64,000 nucleotides of DNA from Botrimarina colliarenosi. Its GTDB lineage: Bacteria; Planctomycetota; Planctomycetia; Pirellulales; Lacipirellulaceae. The stretch spans positions 291,396 through 355,395 of the forward strand of contig NZ_SJPR01000003.1 in assembly GCF_007859955.1 (NCBI RefSeq), read 5' to 3'. The notes under the pieces are model-generated. The model searched no databases. It worked only from the letters and a program-made list of their open reading frames with translations, and had not been told where the DNA came from. Positions 48,921-57,690 of the stretch are shown piece by piece. A program made the position numbers and the translations under genes. Each line of letters opens with the position of its first letter. The stretch's first letter is position 1.

Positions 48921-50627
48921 CTAGAACTTCCACCGGTACTCGACGCGCGCTCCGCTCACGTCGTCGGAGTTGTCGAGCAGCCCGACCATCGCGTCGGCGC
49001 GGATTAGCGTGGCGGTCGAGAGCTTCTTCTGCCAGCGGACGCCGACGCCAACCTGGTCCCCAGCCGCCACGCGGTCTCCCACGGCGCCCATCGTCTTGAC
49101 CGCGGCCGCCTCGATGATGAGCTGCTGGCTGAAGGCGGGCGACAGCAAATCGACACCCACGGCGGCGCCGTAGGTGTTGTTGCCCGTCGCGTCGAGCGTC
49201 GGATAGCCGGTGAGCTGGTCGCTCTGAAAGAGGATGCCCGTGTTGAACAGCACGCCGCCGAACACCCCGGCCCGCGCCAGCGGCTGGGGGCGGTCGAAGC
49301 CGGCGAAGAAGTTGACGTACGGCAGCACGTTGTAGGGGTTCTCGGTGAGAAACGTGTTCTCGCAGAGCAGGAGCACGCCGTCGGCCGTCTGGCGGCCGCC
49401 ATTCGCGTCTTGCCCGGCGTTGAAGATCGCCCGCACCGAGTTCGACACGAGGTTGGCGTAGCGACGCGTGTAGCTGACGCCCAGGTTGTGGTAGCTGCGG
49501 CCGCCGCCGTCTTGGTCGTCGACATAGCCGTAACCGACTTCGAAGTAACCGCCCCGTGTCTCGACGAAGGTCGTGGCGCCGAGGATCGCGCCGGCGTCTT
49601 CGTCAAAGTCGAGCGCGCCCGACGAGATCCGGTCGAAACCGCCGAAGAACGTGACGTCGAAGTTCGACCAATCGAGCCACGGGCTGTTCTTCGCGGGCAG
49701 GGTGAACGCGCCGCCGACGAGCGCGTCTTGCGCCCAGATGCCGTTCTGGAAGATGAGCGGCACCAGTCCGAACGTGACGGGCAGATCGAACGACGCGTAG
49801 CGACTCTCGATGCCGCCGAGCATCTGACCAAGATCGCCCTCGAAGAACAGCGTGTCGGTCTCGGCCTGGAAGAAGTCGAGCTCGGTGATGAAATCGCCGT
49901 CAACAACCCGCATGAATTGGGCGTTCCGCTGGAACGGCCCGAGGAAGCCGTGGACCCGCTCGGTCGAGGTGATCCAGTAGTCGAGCTCCAGGTTCAGCCG
50001 GTGGGCGAGCACCGTCTGTTCCTGCCCAACCAGGTCGTTCTGCGCCAGGCCGACGCGGTAGTCGCCGTAGACGTAGAACTTCGGGATGACGAGGTTGGTC
50101 GGACCCAACGCTTCGCTAGCGATCGGCGTGGGGCCCGGCCCGTAGAAGGGTTGACCCCACTCGATGAGGGGTCGCTGGGTCGGGATCTCTTGCTTGTTGT
50201 TGTAGACGCCGAGTTCGCCGCAGGCGTCGTAGGGGGCGAAGAACGCGTCCGCGCTAAAATCCCCCGTGTCGAGCGGGGTCTCGCACGCGTAGGGGTCAAC
50301 GCAGTGGGGGTGGCACTCGACTTGAGGGATCACCGGCTCCTTCGCTTTCTTCTCGGAGCCTTTTCCCTCGGCGTCGCTTGTGGGCGCCGGGCAGGCGTAG
50401 GCCTCGGTCGGCAACTCGGTCGCGGCGAGCGGCGGCGGCGCGAAAAGCCCGAAGCGTCCCACCACCGGCTGCCCCGGCGAAGAAACCCCACAGCTCCAGG
50501 CGACACGCAGCGGTTCAGGCGAGCCGTCGACGTTAGTCGGCGGAGCGAACAACCCCTCGGCGCACGCGCCGCCCGCTGCCCCAAAGAGGCAGAGCGTGAG
50601 GGCGGCGGCAAACGCGAGTCGATTCAT
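48921..50627 (-). CDS. Outer-membrane beta-barrel protein
   Basis: A 568-residue protein from the ATG at 50627 (signal peptide RLAFAAALTLCLFGAAGGAC). Residues 20-130 are low-complexity with cysteines (VECHPHCVDPYACETPLDTG). The rest is strand after strand with aromatic girdles (KFYVYGDYRVGLAQNDLVGQ; GGYFEVGYGYVDDQDGGG; NLGVSYTRRYANLVSN) and the last residues VEYRWKF, with the terminal Phe typical of barrel insertion. It follows the pentaheme gene by about 125 bp on the same strand and may be its outer-membrane partner. Confidence 0.83.
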   Translation of the reverse strand: MNRLAFAAALTLCLFGAAGGACAEGLFAPPTNVDGSPEPLRVAWSCGVSSPGQPVVGRFGLFAPPPLAATELPTEAYACPAPTSDAEGKGSEKKAKEPVIPQVECHPHCVDPYACETPLDTGDFSADAFFAPYDACGELGVYNNKQEIPTQRPLIEWGQPFYGPGPTPIASEALGPTNLVIPKFYVYGDYRVGLAQNDLVGQEQTVLAHRLNLELDYWITSTERVHGFLGPFQRNAQFMRVVDGDFITELDFFQAETDTLFFEGDLGQMLGGIESRYASFDLPVTFGLVPLIFQNGIWAQDALVGGAFTLPAKNSPWLDWSNFDVTFFGGFDRISSGALDFDEDAGAILGATTFVETRGGYFEVGYGYVDDQDGGGRSYHNLGVSYTRRYANLVSNSVRAIFNAGQDANGGRQTADGVLLLCENTFLTENPYNVLPYVNFFAGFDRPQPLARAGVFGGVLFNTGILFQSDQLTGYPTLDATGNNTYGAAVGVDLLSPAFSQQLIIEAAAVKTMGAVGDRVAAGDQVGVGVRWQKKLSTATLIRADAMVGLLDNSDDVSGARVEYRWKF

Positions 50628-50751
50628 GCCTTTTATCAAATTCCCCGCCCCTTTGAGGGGGAGGGGGGGACTCTTACTCATCCGTGTTGATCGGTGTTAT
50701 CCGTGGTCCCCTCCGACGACTCGCGTCGCCCGCCTCGCCATCAATCGTTGC

Positions 50752-53700
50752 TCAGTACACGTCGAACTCGACGCTTTGCGGGTGGATGTCGAGCGTTCCT
50801 TCGGTCATCGCCCGCAGCATCTCAGGCGTCGATTCGCAGAGCCGCATGAAGTACATCGGCTCGGTCCGATTCCGTAGGCGGAAGCTGAGGCGATACCGGC
50901 CCGGCTGCCGCAACAGCTCCGCCGGCACGGTGTACTTCACTTTCTTGCGTCCCAACGCGGCCAGCGAACGGCTTTCCATGCGGATGAACGGCGGGTGATT
51001 GAGCACGCTGATCGGCTGCGCGCCGGGGCGGAGCTGCGCGACCTGGTCGAAGTCGAGGTTCACCGGCAGGTAGAACTCGCGGTCGGTCCCCGTGGCGCCG
51101 GTGATCAGGAACATCGTTTGTAGATTGAACAGCTGCTTGTCGAACGGGGCCCGCCCGTGCCGCACGTCGACCGAGTGGATGTCGCACAGGTCGCCGTTCG
51201 AGTCGGTGTAGCCGGTCTCCCACAGGCGGCGTCCGTCGGGGCCGATCAGCACGACGTTCGCCCACAACTGCGGCTGGGCGCCGAGCGAGGCGGTCGGCAG
51301 GTTGTGCCCCTCGTTGAGGTTGGTCACGACGTAGTCGAAGACGAGGTCACGGCCCGCGGCGGGCGGCTCGCGGAAGAAAGGGCCGTCGACCTTCGAGCCG
51401 TTCTCCATCACGAGCTCGCGGTACCGGCGCTTCTTTTTCAGGCGATCGAGGTTGTCGTCGATCACCTCGCGGGCGTCGTAGCGGTCGTCGGGATCGGCCC
51501 AGACGGCGGGGAACCACTTCGTGGTGTCGACGCCGTCGTCCTCGAGCTTCTCAAGCCGTTCCTCGAACTCATCCGTTCCCCAGCCCGCGCGCCAGTCGTA
51601 CAGCAGCCATTCGTCGAACTTCCATTTCTTGGCGTCCTTATGCTGGGGGAAGACCCCCGGGTGCGCGATCGAGTAGCCCGGCCCGTAGAAGATGTGGCTG
51701 TGCTGCCGACGCTGGCTGTTGACCGCCTTGCCGTTGATTTCCGCCACAGGGCCGAGGTTGTAGCCCGCCGCCACACCGGGGACGCGCCCCATGTGGCAAT
51801 CCTGGCAGGTGACGCCCTTCTTGCACGCCGGCGACGCCCGGTACTGTTCCCACACCACCTCGAGCTTGATGCCCGGGTGAACCGCCACTTGGTGGCAGCT
51901 CGTGCACGCCTCGGCGACGGTGAGTTGGTCGAAGAACCGCCCCTCGTTGTGGATCGCCACGCCGGGGCCCTTCTGATCAGGCGACGTCTTGACCTTGTAT
52001 TCCTTCGCCTTGGCGACCACCTCGGCGACGCCGTCGCCACCCAAACCGCCGTAGATCGGGGCGTGAATGTCGCCCGGCACGATACGGCGTTCGCCGTTGC
52101 TCTTGCCCCACCGCTGGTTAACGCGGTGGCAGGCGATGCAGGTGACCCCTTCGCGGGCGCTCTCGGCGATGTGCCCCAGCGGCACGCTGCGGGGTTCGTA
52201 CATCGCGGTCGCTACCGGCGAGTGGCAGCGCGTGCAGAAGTGGCCGACCGTGCCATTGCTGAGGTTGGCGATCGTCTGCTCGAACTTATGGAACATCGGC
52301 GAGACGTACGCATAGGCGTGGCTCGACACGCTCCACTCGTCGTAGGCCCGCTGGTGGCACTCCGCACACTGCAGGGCGGAGGGGTAGTTGTGCTTGGCGA
52401 ACAGCTCGCTGTGCGATTCGTCGGCGCTCTTGCCGCCCGCCGCCTGCTTCGCCTCGGCGGCCGCTTTGGCGCCGCCGGCATGGGGCGACGGCGCCGGGGC
52501 GGTTGGGGCCTCGAATAGCGGTTTAGCCGCGGCGGGCGCCGGACGCGACAGCGCCTCGGTCCGGGGGGCTTCGGACGACGGGGCCACCGGGCTGGCTGGC
52601 TTCGCGATTGGCGGTGGACTCGGAACCATTTCGGAACCCGCTTCCGTCCGCTCTTTGGTCACCCGCCGGTCCGCCGCCGAAGGATCCACGGGGACGCCTG
52701 CCGGCGGCGGGGACGCTTCAAACCCGTCTCGGACGCGGCTTTCCGGCGGCGCTTCCACCGGTGGCGCTTCAACCGATGCCGCTGCCGGGGGGGCGTCCTG
52801 CGACGTCGATGGTTCCTCGGCGGGAACAACCGCGTCGAACGGGCCGCTCCAGGCCGGACCTTCGATCTCGGGTTGGGACGCTCCGGACGAAGCGGGCTCG
52901 TTGACGGGGGCCGCTACCTCGGGTTTGCGCGCCGTTATCGATTCCGTCGGCATTGGCTCCGAATCCGTTGCCGCGACCCCTGGGGGGGAGAAGGCCGGGC
53001 CGACTTCAAATCCACGATGCACCGCCGGTGGAGGCGTCGGATCACTGGTGTCGGGGTAGGGAGTCTCGGCCGGCAAAGGCGTCGATTCGGATGGCCGGAA
53101 GGTCGCCGCCGGGCTCGATGGCTGCGAATCCTCGTCGGACCGTTCATTGACCGCCGGCCCCTCCGGGGCGGATTCGGTCAGCAGCGGGCGTTCGGGCGTC
53201 CCGGCAGGCAACCCAACGGGGGCTGTCTCGCGCTGGGGTGACGAATCATCCGGCACGGCCGACTCTATCGGCGCTGTGGGCAGCGGCGCCGCTGTGGTTA
53301 GTGGCGTCGCTTCGGTCGGGGCGGGTTCGGTCGGGATCGGCGCCTCGATTGGCGCCTCGACTGATTCCTCCGGCTCATCGACCTCATCTAGCGGTGCATT
53401 CGCCGGCTCGGACTCTTCCTGCGAAGCCAGGTCCTCGGGCGAGAACCAGGCGTCGGGCGCCACCAACCAACCATCGGTGGGGGGCGCCGCTTGGGCCAAC
53501 CGTTGATCGACGGCCAGGGGCAACGTCGTGCCGCGTGACGCGAGGCGGATGCCGGTCAGCCGTCCTACGGGCGGTGCGGCTTGGCGATCGGCCGTGAGGG
53601 CGTGCGGCGGCGGCAGCTTCGTTGGCGCCGTTGCCGACGGTGAAACATCCGCCTGCCGGATCACCTCGAGCGGCAGCACCTCCGGGGGGAGGTCATTGAT

Positions 53701-53961
53701 CGACGCCGGGCAAAGGCCAACGATCGCCGCGTAATCCTGCATCGAGAGCCGGCCCGAATCGCCGGTCGATGGCGAGGCGGGAGGGCCTGCGTCTGTCGGC
53801 GGCATCGCCGCCACAGCCGCCTCGGGGCGTTCCACGGAGGGGCCGCAACGTTGCACAGCCAGCCACCCGGCCCGGCACACCATCACGGCCGCAACGACCA
53901 CCAAGCCCAGCGTCAGCAGACGGCGGGCTTCGACGGCGGCGGGCTTGAGGGGGCGGTCCAT
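50752..53961 (-). CDS. Pentaheme cytochrome c on a long Pro-rich tether
   Basis: A 1069-residue protein. One N-terminal helix (LLTLGLVVVAAVMVCRAGWL) is followed by about 450 residues of disordered Pro/Ala/Glu/Ser sequence (e.g. EAPIEAPIPTEPAPTEATPL). The heme domain (about 525-725) has five sites: CAECH, CTRCH, CIACH, CTSCH and CQDCH. The last 250 residues are beta-rich (FDYVVTNLNEGHNLPTASLG; YRLSFRLRNRTEPMYFMRLC). The tether could span the periplasm and bring the hemes to the barrel encoded downstream (inference). I know no characterised relative of this layout. Confidence 0.85.
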   Translation of the reverse strand: MDRPLKPAAVEARRLLTLGLVVVAAVMVCRAGWLAVQRCGPSVERPEAAVAAMPPTDAGPPASPSTGDSGRLSMQDYAAIVGLCPASINDLPPEVLPLEVIRQADVSPSATAPTKLPPPHALTADRQAAPPVGRLTGIRLASRGTTLPLAVDQRLAQAAPPTDGWLVAPDAWFSPEDLASQEESEPANAPLDEVDEPEESVEAPIEAPIPTEPAPTEATPLTTAAPLPTAPIESAVPDDSSPQRETAPVGLPAGTPERPLLTESAPEGPAVNERSDEDSQPSSPAATFRPSESTPLPAETPYPDTSDPTPPPAVHRGFEVGPAFSPPGVAATDSEPMPTESITARKPEVAAPVNEPASSGASQPEIEGPAWSGPFDAVVPAEEPSTSQDAPPAAASVEAPPVEAPPESRVRDGFEASPPPAGVPVDPSAADRRVTKERTEAGSEMVPSPPPIAKPASPVAPSSEAPRTEALSRPAPAAAKPLFEAPTAPAPSPHAGGAKAAAEAKQAAGGKSADESHSELFAKHNYPSALQCAECHQRAYDEWSVSSHAYAYVSPMFHKFEQTIANLSNGTVGHFCTRCHSPVATAMYEPRSVPLGHIAESAREGVTCIACHRVNQRWGKSNGERRIVPGDIHAPIYGGLGGDGVAEVVAKAKEYKVKTSPDQKGPGVAIHNEGRFFDQLTVAEACTSCHQVAVHPGIKLEVVWEQYRASPACKKGVTCQDCHMGRVPGVAAGYNLGPVAEINGKAVNSQRRQHSHIFYGPGYSIAHPGVFPQHKDAKKWKFDEWLLYDWRAGWGTDEFEERLEKLEDDGVDTTKWFPAVWADPDDRYDAREVIDDNLDRLKKKRRYRELVMENGSKVDGPFFREPPAAGRDLVFDYVVTNLNEGHNLPTASLGAQPQLWANVVLIGPDGRRLWETGYTDSNGDLCDIHSVDVRHGRAPFDKQLFNLQTMFLITGATGTDREFYLPVNLDFDQVAQLRPGAQPISVLNHPPFIRMESRSLAALGRKKVKYTVPAELLRQPGRYRLSFRLRNRTEPMYFMRLCESTPEMLRAMTEGTLDIHPQSVEFDVY

Positions 53962-54151
53962 CGGCGTTGTGCGGCGTTCGATCCGGCGAGATCAACCGTC
54001 CCGGGCCCGCCGGCGCGCCATGCTGGCATAGCCGGCGCCACCGCTACAGACAGACGGTCTCTCTGCGTCTGGATCGTCGCTCGCGCCGCGGCGTCCCCGC
54101 CGATTCGCCCCGGACCCGCCGACTCAACGCAACCGGCAGAGTCGTTTTGTA

Positions 54152-54222
54152 GTGAGCGGCACGGCGCTAGCCGCCGGTGAATCACTGAGTGGGCAACCGG
54201 CGGCTAGCGCCGTGCCGCTCAC
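54152..54222. repeat. Long inverted repeat, family R5 copy a
   Basis: Perfect 27-bp arms (54152-54178 and 54196-54222; GTGAGCGGCACGGCGCTAGC then CGCCGGT). The same arms recur at 58840-58910 with a different spacer. Confidence 0.93.
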
Positions 54223-54251
54223 AAATGGGTCGCTCCGCCGACCGCCAAACG

Positions 54252-54287
54252 AAAAGAGGCCCGTGGGCGAACCCACGGGCCTCTTTT
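54252..54287 (-). terminator. Rho-independent terminator
   Basis: A 16-bp perfect stem (AAAAGAGGCCCGTGGG and complement) with a four-base loop; on the minus strand the stem ends in TTTT. It lies about 50 bp past the stop of the PEP-CTERM gene that ends at 54335, which it should terminate. Confidence 0.85.
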
Positions 54288-54334
54288 GCGTTTTCAGCTA
54301 TCAAGTCCACCCCGAGGGGTGGTCGTTAACCAAT

Positions 54335-54922
54335 TCAGCCGTTCCGACGAGCGGCGAAGCCAACCAGAGCCAAACCGGCGAGGATGGCGGTCGAGGGCTC
54401 GGGGATCATCGGGTCGGTGCCGCCGTTGACAAAGAAGTCAACCGTGCCGGTGTAGATCTCATCGAGACCAGTGCCGTTGTCGAGAGCGACACGAACGGTC
54501 GTGGTCAGCGGGGCGTTGGTCACAACCTGGGCGAACGCGACCGGGTTTGGCAGGTTAAGCGGCGCCAAGTTCGAAACGGCAGCCTTGAGGATACCGGGGC
54601 CTTCTTGGGCACCGATCGACAGAATCTGCGAGCTCGCAAACAGGAACTGCGAGTCCTGAGCAACCAGGCCACCCGCAGCCGGAATGACCGCGTTATTGTC
54701 GGTAAACACCGTGCCCAGGGTGAAGGGGTTGATCTGGTTGATCACTCCTTCAAACGTCGCGTCAAAGCCCCTGAACGACTCACCTGTGCCCTCTTCGTAC
54801 GAGAACGTGACCGTCTGGTAGCCGGAGAGGCCCGGGGTATCGACTGCACTAGCGCTGATCGTACCAGCGCTGGCTGCGGAGGCAGAAATGACGAGCAAAG
54901 CAGCAAGGATGAAATTACGCAT
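54335..54922 (-). CDS. Small PEP-CTERM protein
   Basis: A 195-residue exported protein from the ATG at 54922 (signal peptide RNFILAALLVISASAASA). The body is beta-rich and Cys-free (GYQTVTFSYEEGTGESFRGF; NPVAFAQVVTNAPLTTTVRV), with C-terminal IPEPSTAILAGLALVGFAAR plus RNG as sorting anchor. No dockerin loop and no enzyme motif. Probable surface or biofilm-matrix protein. Confidence 0.85.
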   Translation of the reverse strand: MRNFILAALLVISASAASAGTISASAVDTPGLSGYQTVTFSYEEGTGESFRGFDATFEGVINQINPFTLGTVFTDNNAVIPAAGGLVAQDSQFLFASSQILSIGAQEGPGILKAAVSNLAPLNLPNPVAFAQVVTNAPLTTTVRVALDNGTGLDEIYTGTVDFFVNGGTDPMIPEPSTAILAGLALVGFAARRNG

Positions 54923-55084
54923 TGTGTAAACTCGCTTGTTCAAAAAGAGTATTCAGTGCTTGGAAATGCCGAGATTGCTATCTGAGCGAAACAAAGCTCT
55001 CGGGTACTAGAATCTAAAGTGCTTATTGACCTCAAACTCAGTGCTGCATTAGCAACTCACCTCGGTGGTAACTGTTTGCCTAGC

Positions 55085-55113
55085 CGGCGCCTCGGTGGGA
55101 TACCGAGGCGCCG
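55085..55113 (-). terminator. Strong hairpin 3' of PEP-CTERM gene
   Basis: A 12-bp perfect stem (CGGCGCCTCGGT with complement) and a five-base loop, about 27 bp past the stop at 55140. No T-run follows on either strand, so it may stabilise the mRNA end or act only weakly as a terminator. Confidence 0.5.
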
Positions 55114-55139
55114 ATTCGACCAATGATTCCCAAGCAGTC

Positions 55140-55859
55140 TCAAGCGGAGCGACGGACGCTCAGGCAAGCAAAACCGATCATGCCGAGCAGGATAGTAGCG
55201 GGTTCGGGAATGGCGGTTGCTCCACCCTGGCTCGCGTTGAAGGCGTCGGCGAAGTTGCCGAAATCGATGATGTCAACGTCACCGTCTGGCTCGCCATCGC
55301 CGTAGCCGCCAGTGCCGGGCAACGGAGCGCCGTTGTTGAAGGCGTCGGCGAAGTTGCCGAAATCGATGATGTCAACGTCACCGTCTGGCTCGAAGTCCCA
55401 AATGTTTCCGGTCGAAATGGCCGTCGGCCCGGCGTTCAGCGTCAAGCCGAGCAAGCCGTTTTGAGCGACCACGCCCGTCGAGCTCGCCGTGCCGTTACCG
55501 GTGAAGGTGAAGTCGAGGAGCGGGTAGTTGCCGGCTCCGGCAGCGACACTCGAGCCGTACGAAACGAACAGGCTGCTGGCGTCGAACAGCTGGATGCCAG
55601 TCGTTTCGGTGCCAGTCAGCGGGTTGGCGCCGGGGTTGGCGGTGTCGAAGATCGACCCGCTGCTCAGCGTGGCGCCAGTCAGCGTGGCGCCGCTGAGGCT
55701 CAGCGAAAGCTCAGCGCCGAGCGAACCTGCTGAAGTCGTGATGACCTGCAGCTGGCCGACGCCGCCACCGAGGTCGACAATGGCGATCGAGGGGACCGCG
55801 AGGGCCGGCGCCGCCATGGCGCCGAGTGCGGCTACACAAGCAATGCTCTTCCAGGACAT
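55140..55859 (-). CDS. PEP-CTERM protein with duplicated dockerin-like loop
   Basis: A 239-residue exported protein from the ATG at 55859 (GGTGGAGAG upstream; signal peptide SWKSIACVAALGAMAAPALA). The body resembles a cohesin-like beta-sandwich (LSLSLSGATLTGATLSSGSI; LLDFTFTGNGTASSTGVV). Then come two identical calcium-loop units EPDGDVDIIDFGNFADAFN and IPEPATILLGMIGFACLSV plus RRSA. A protein carrying both a cohesin-like domain and dockerin-like loops could self-associate on the surface (inference). Confidence 0.83.
   Translation of the reverse strand: MSWKSIACVAALGAMAAPALAVPSIAIVDLGGGVGQLQVITTSAGSLGAELSLSLSGATLTGATLSSGSIFDTANPGANPLTGTETTGIQLFDASSLFVSYGSSVAAGAGNYPLLDFTFTGNGTASSTGVVAQNGLLGLTLNAGPTAISTGNIWDFEPDGDVDIIDFGNFADAFNNGAPLPGTGGYGDGEPDGDVDIIDFGNFADAFNASQGGATAIPEPATILLGMIGFACLSVRRSA
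55236..55392 (-). repeat. Exact 58-bp direct duplication
   Basis: Positions 55236-55293 and 55335-55392 are identical over 58 bp, 99 bp apart (33 codons). They encode the two dockerin-like units. Lack of silent differences points to a recent duplication or gene conversion. Confidence 0.9.
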
Positions 55860-56703
55860 TCGTTTCTCTCCACCCACTTGAGAATTGAGATTCACCAGAG
55901 TTGCCGAGCGGGAAGGTGCCGGGCGCCCTGCGGAAAACTCGAACTAAGGAAAATCGACAAAGTTGAAAAATCAGCGGCGAGCCGTCCATCGAGTCGAGCC
56001 GTCGCCAGGTCGCTATCGCAGCTTCTTGCTGCTTCGCTCTCTCGCAACTCCCGAGGCGGTGCACTTAGCGTGCGGAGCCATGGGAGCGGCTTCAAGACTC
56101 GTCCGTGCCGCTTAGCCGTTTGAGTTGTGTCGGATCGTTTGGTGTCGTGCTCGGCCCGGGCAACTTCCCGCGGAATCAGACCCGCAGGGAGTCAGGCATT
56201 GTCGCCCGGAGGCGATCGCCCGTTTGTCGGTAGAGCTTTTACTTCCCGTAGGAAGCTATGGCCCTATTCAACTCGGCGATGCGACCCCTTTCAAGCTTGT
56301 TGTGCAAAATTGGTAGGTTTTCTGCGCGATAGCTGCGAATTGCATTTTCGGGCGACGGCTTTTTTAAGGGGCCAAACGCCAGAAGTCCGCTGAATCACAG
56401 GTCTTTCGCCGTACTGCGTCTTTCGCCGTACTGCTTTTCGCCGTACTGCTTTTCGCCGTACTGCTTTTTTTCGCCGTACTGCCCCCGGATGATCCGCTGT
56501 TGCAGGCTGCCGACGCTGGCAAGACCGAAACGCTGAGTCGAAGAACACCGTGCCGCCGACAGAAACTTGCCTGAGACAGAGAGTTGCTCGACTGGAGCCT
56601 TCCGTTGCCGATGGGAGCGATGCGATCTAGCGGGATCGCGGTGACGAGTCGCCGCGGGCGGACCCACGAACTGAATTGAATATCCTCAGGACGGGCCGCA
56701 CTG
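55860..56703. other. Intergenic, lower GC, holds a tandem repeat
   Basis: About 840 bp upstream of the PEP-CTERM gene ending at 55140. No coding frame with family features. It contains the tandem repeat at 56404-56482 and several A/T-rich stretches not typical of the surroundings. It could be a long leader or a region of past insertion. Confidence 0.45.
56404..56482. repeat. Tandem repeat, TTTCGCCGTACTGC x5
   Basis: Five exact 14-bp copies starting at 56404, 56421, 56436, 56451 and 56469, spaced by 1-4 bases of mostly T (period 15-18 bp). On the minus strand the unit reads GCAGTACGGCGAAA. Spacers are far too short for CRISPR. Function unknown. Confidence 0.9.
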
Positions 56704-57690
56704 TCAAGCAATCCCGCCTGAATGTTTCGTTTTTCCCGGCCGACCGCAATGCGAGAGACGCTTGCCCGCTAGCAGCAGACCGCCCAGGGCGGCCGAAAAC
56801 AGGGCGCCCGGTTCGGGGACGGCCAAGGCGATCCCCACCGGGGCGACGTCGCCGTAGTGAGTTGTCCAGACCGTGTAGTCGAGGCCGTTGATGACGCCGT
56901 CGCCGTTGCCGTCGGCGCTGGTGAGCGGCGTGACATTCTGGTTCAGGCGGTCGCGCCAGTACGTGTAGTCGGCGGCGTTGACGCGGCCGTCCCCGTTGTA
57001 GTCGCCGGTCGCGACGCCGAAGTCGAGGTTGGTGCTAACCAGCGTCGTGAAGGCGACATCAAGCGTGATGTCGCCCGGCGCCGAGAGGCCGCCGAGGCTG
57101 GTGAGCAGCGATCCCTCGAGATCGCCAGCCGACGCCGAGAAGCGGGGCGTGGCGCCGACGGCAAACGTGCCGCTCGCGACCGTGACGCCGGTCGCCCAGA
57201 GCGGGTCCGCAAGGGCCCAGGGGACGGACTGTACGGCGGTGAGCGACGTGATGTTGGGTCCGAGTGACGAAGTGCCCGCTTGTCGGCCTGGGTAGTTGGG
57301 CGATCCGTTGTCGAGCGTCCCGACGCCGTAGAAAACACCTTGCTGCGCGGCGCTCATCGGCGCGACCTGCTGCGCGAGGTAGAGCTCTTGCGTTGCGCCG
57401 ATCGACTTATTGCTGAACGTTGCGAAGCCTGCGTTGTCGCTGGCGCTGCCGTTAACGCGGCCGCGGGGCAACTCGGGGGTGATCGCGGCGTTGACGCCCA
57501 GTAGCGTCGTGCCGAGCGAGAAAAGGCCGACCTCGTCGGTCTTCGCGAACAGCTTCCAAGTCCCACCGGCGCTGGGGACGGCGCCCGCATAGGTGACGTC
57601 CAGACGCAGGTCGATCTTCGCAGCCAGCAAGGGGCTAGCCGTCACGAGCAGCAGAGCGAGGGGGGTCAGGAGCGTACGCAACGAGTTCAT
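56704..57690 (-). CDS. PEP-CTERM protein with two dockerin-like loops
   Basis: A 328-residue exported protein (signal peptide NSLRTLLTPLALLLVTASPL). A beta-rich body (AKIDLRLDVTYAGAVPSAGG; TWKLFAKTDEVGLFSLGTTL; DITLDVAFTTLVSTNLDFG) precedes two calcium-loop repeats (GDYNGDGRVNAADYTYW and ADGNGDGVINGLDYTVW). The sorting region VPEPGALFSAALGGLLLAG is followed by an unusually long basic tail (KRLSHCGRPGKTKHSGGIA). The tail is longer than in most PEP-CTERM proteins and may come from readthrough of a former stop. Confidence 0.85.
   Translation of the reverse strand: MNSLRTLLTPLALLLVTASPLLAAKIDLRLDVTYAGAVPSAGGTWKLFAKTDEVGLFSLGTTLLGVNAAITPELPRGRVNGSASDNAGFATFSNKSIGATQELYLAQQVAPMSAAQQGVFYGVGTLDNGSPNYPGRQAGTSSLGPNITSLTAVQSVPWALADPLWATGVTVASGTFAVGATPRFSASAGDLEGSLLTSLGGLSAPGDITLDVAFTTLVSTNLDFGVATGDYNGDGRVNAADYTYWRDRLNQNVTPLTSADGNGDGVINGLDYTVWTTHYGDVAPVGIALAVPEPGALFSAALGGLLLAGKRLSHCGRPGKTKHSGGIA

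Noticed and set aside
49410..50690. 426-codon plus-strand frame
   Set aside because: Antisense to the barrel gene, which has a signal peptide and terminal Phe.
51157..52518. 453-codon plus-strand frame
   Set aside because: Antisense to the pentaheme gene with five CxxCH sites.
56404..56482. CRISPR array
   Set aside because: Units are 14 bp with 1-4 bp spacers; a CRISPR needs spacers of about 30 bp.
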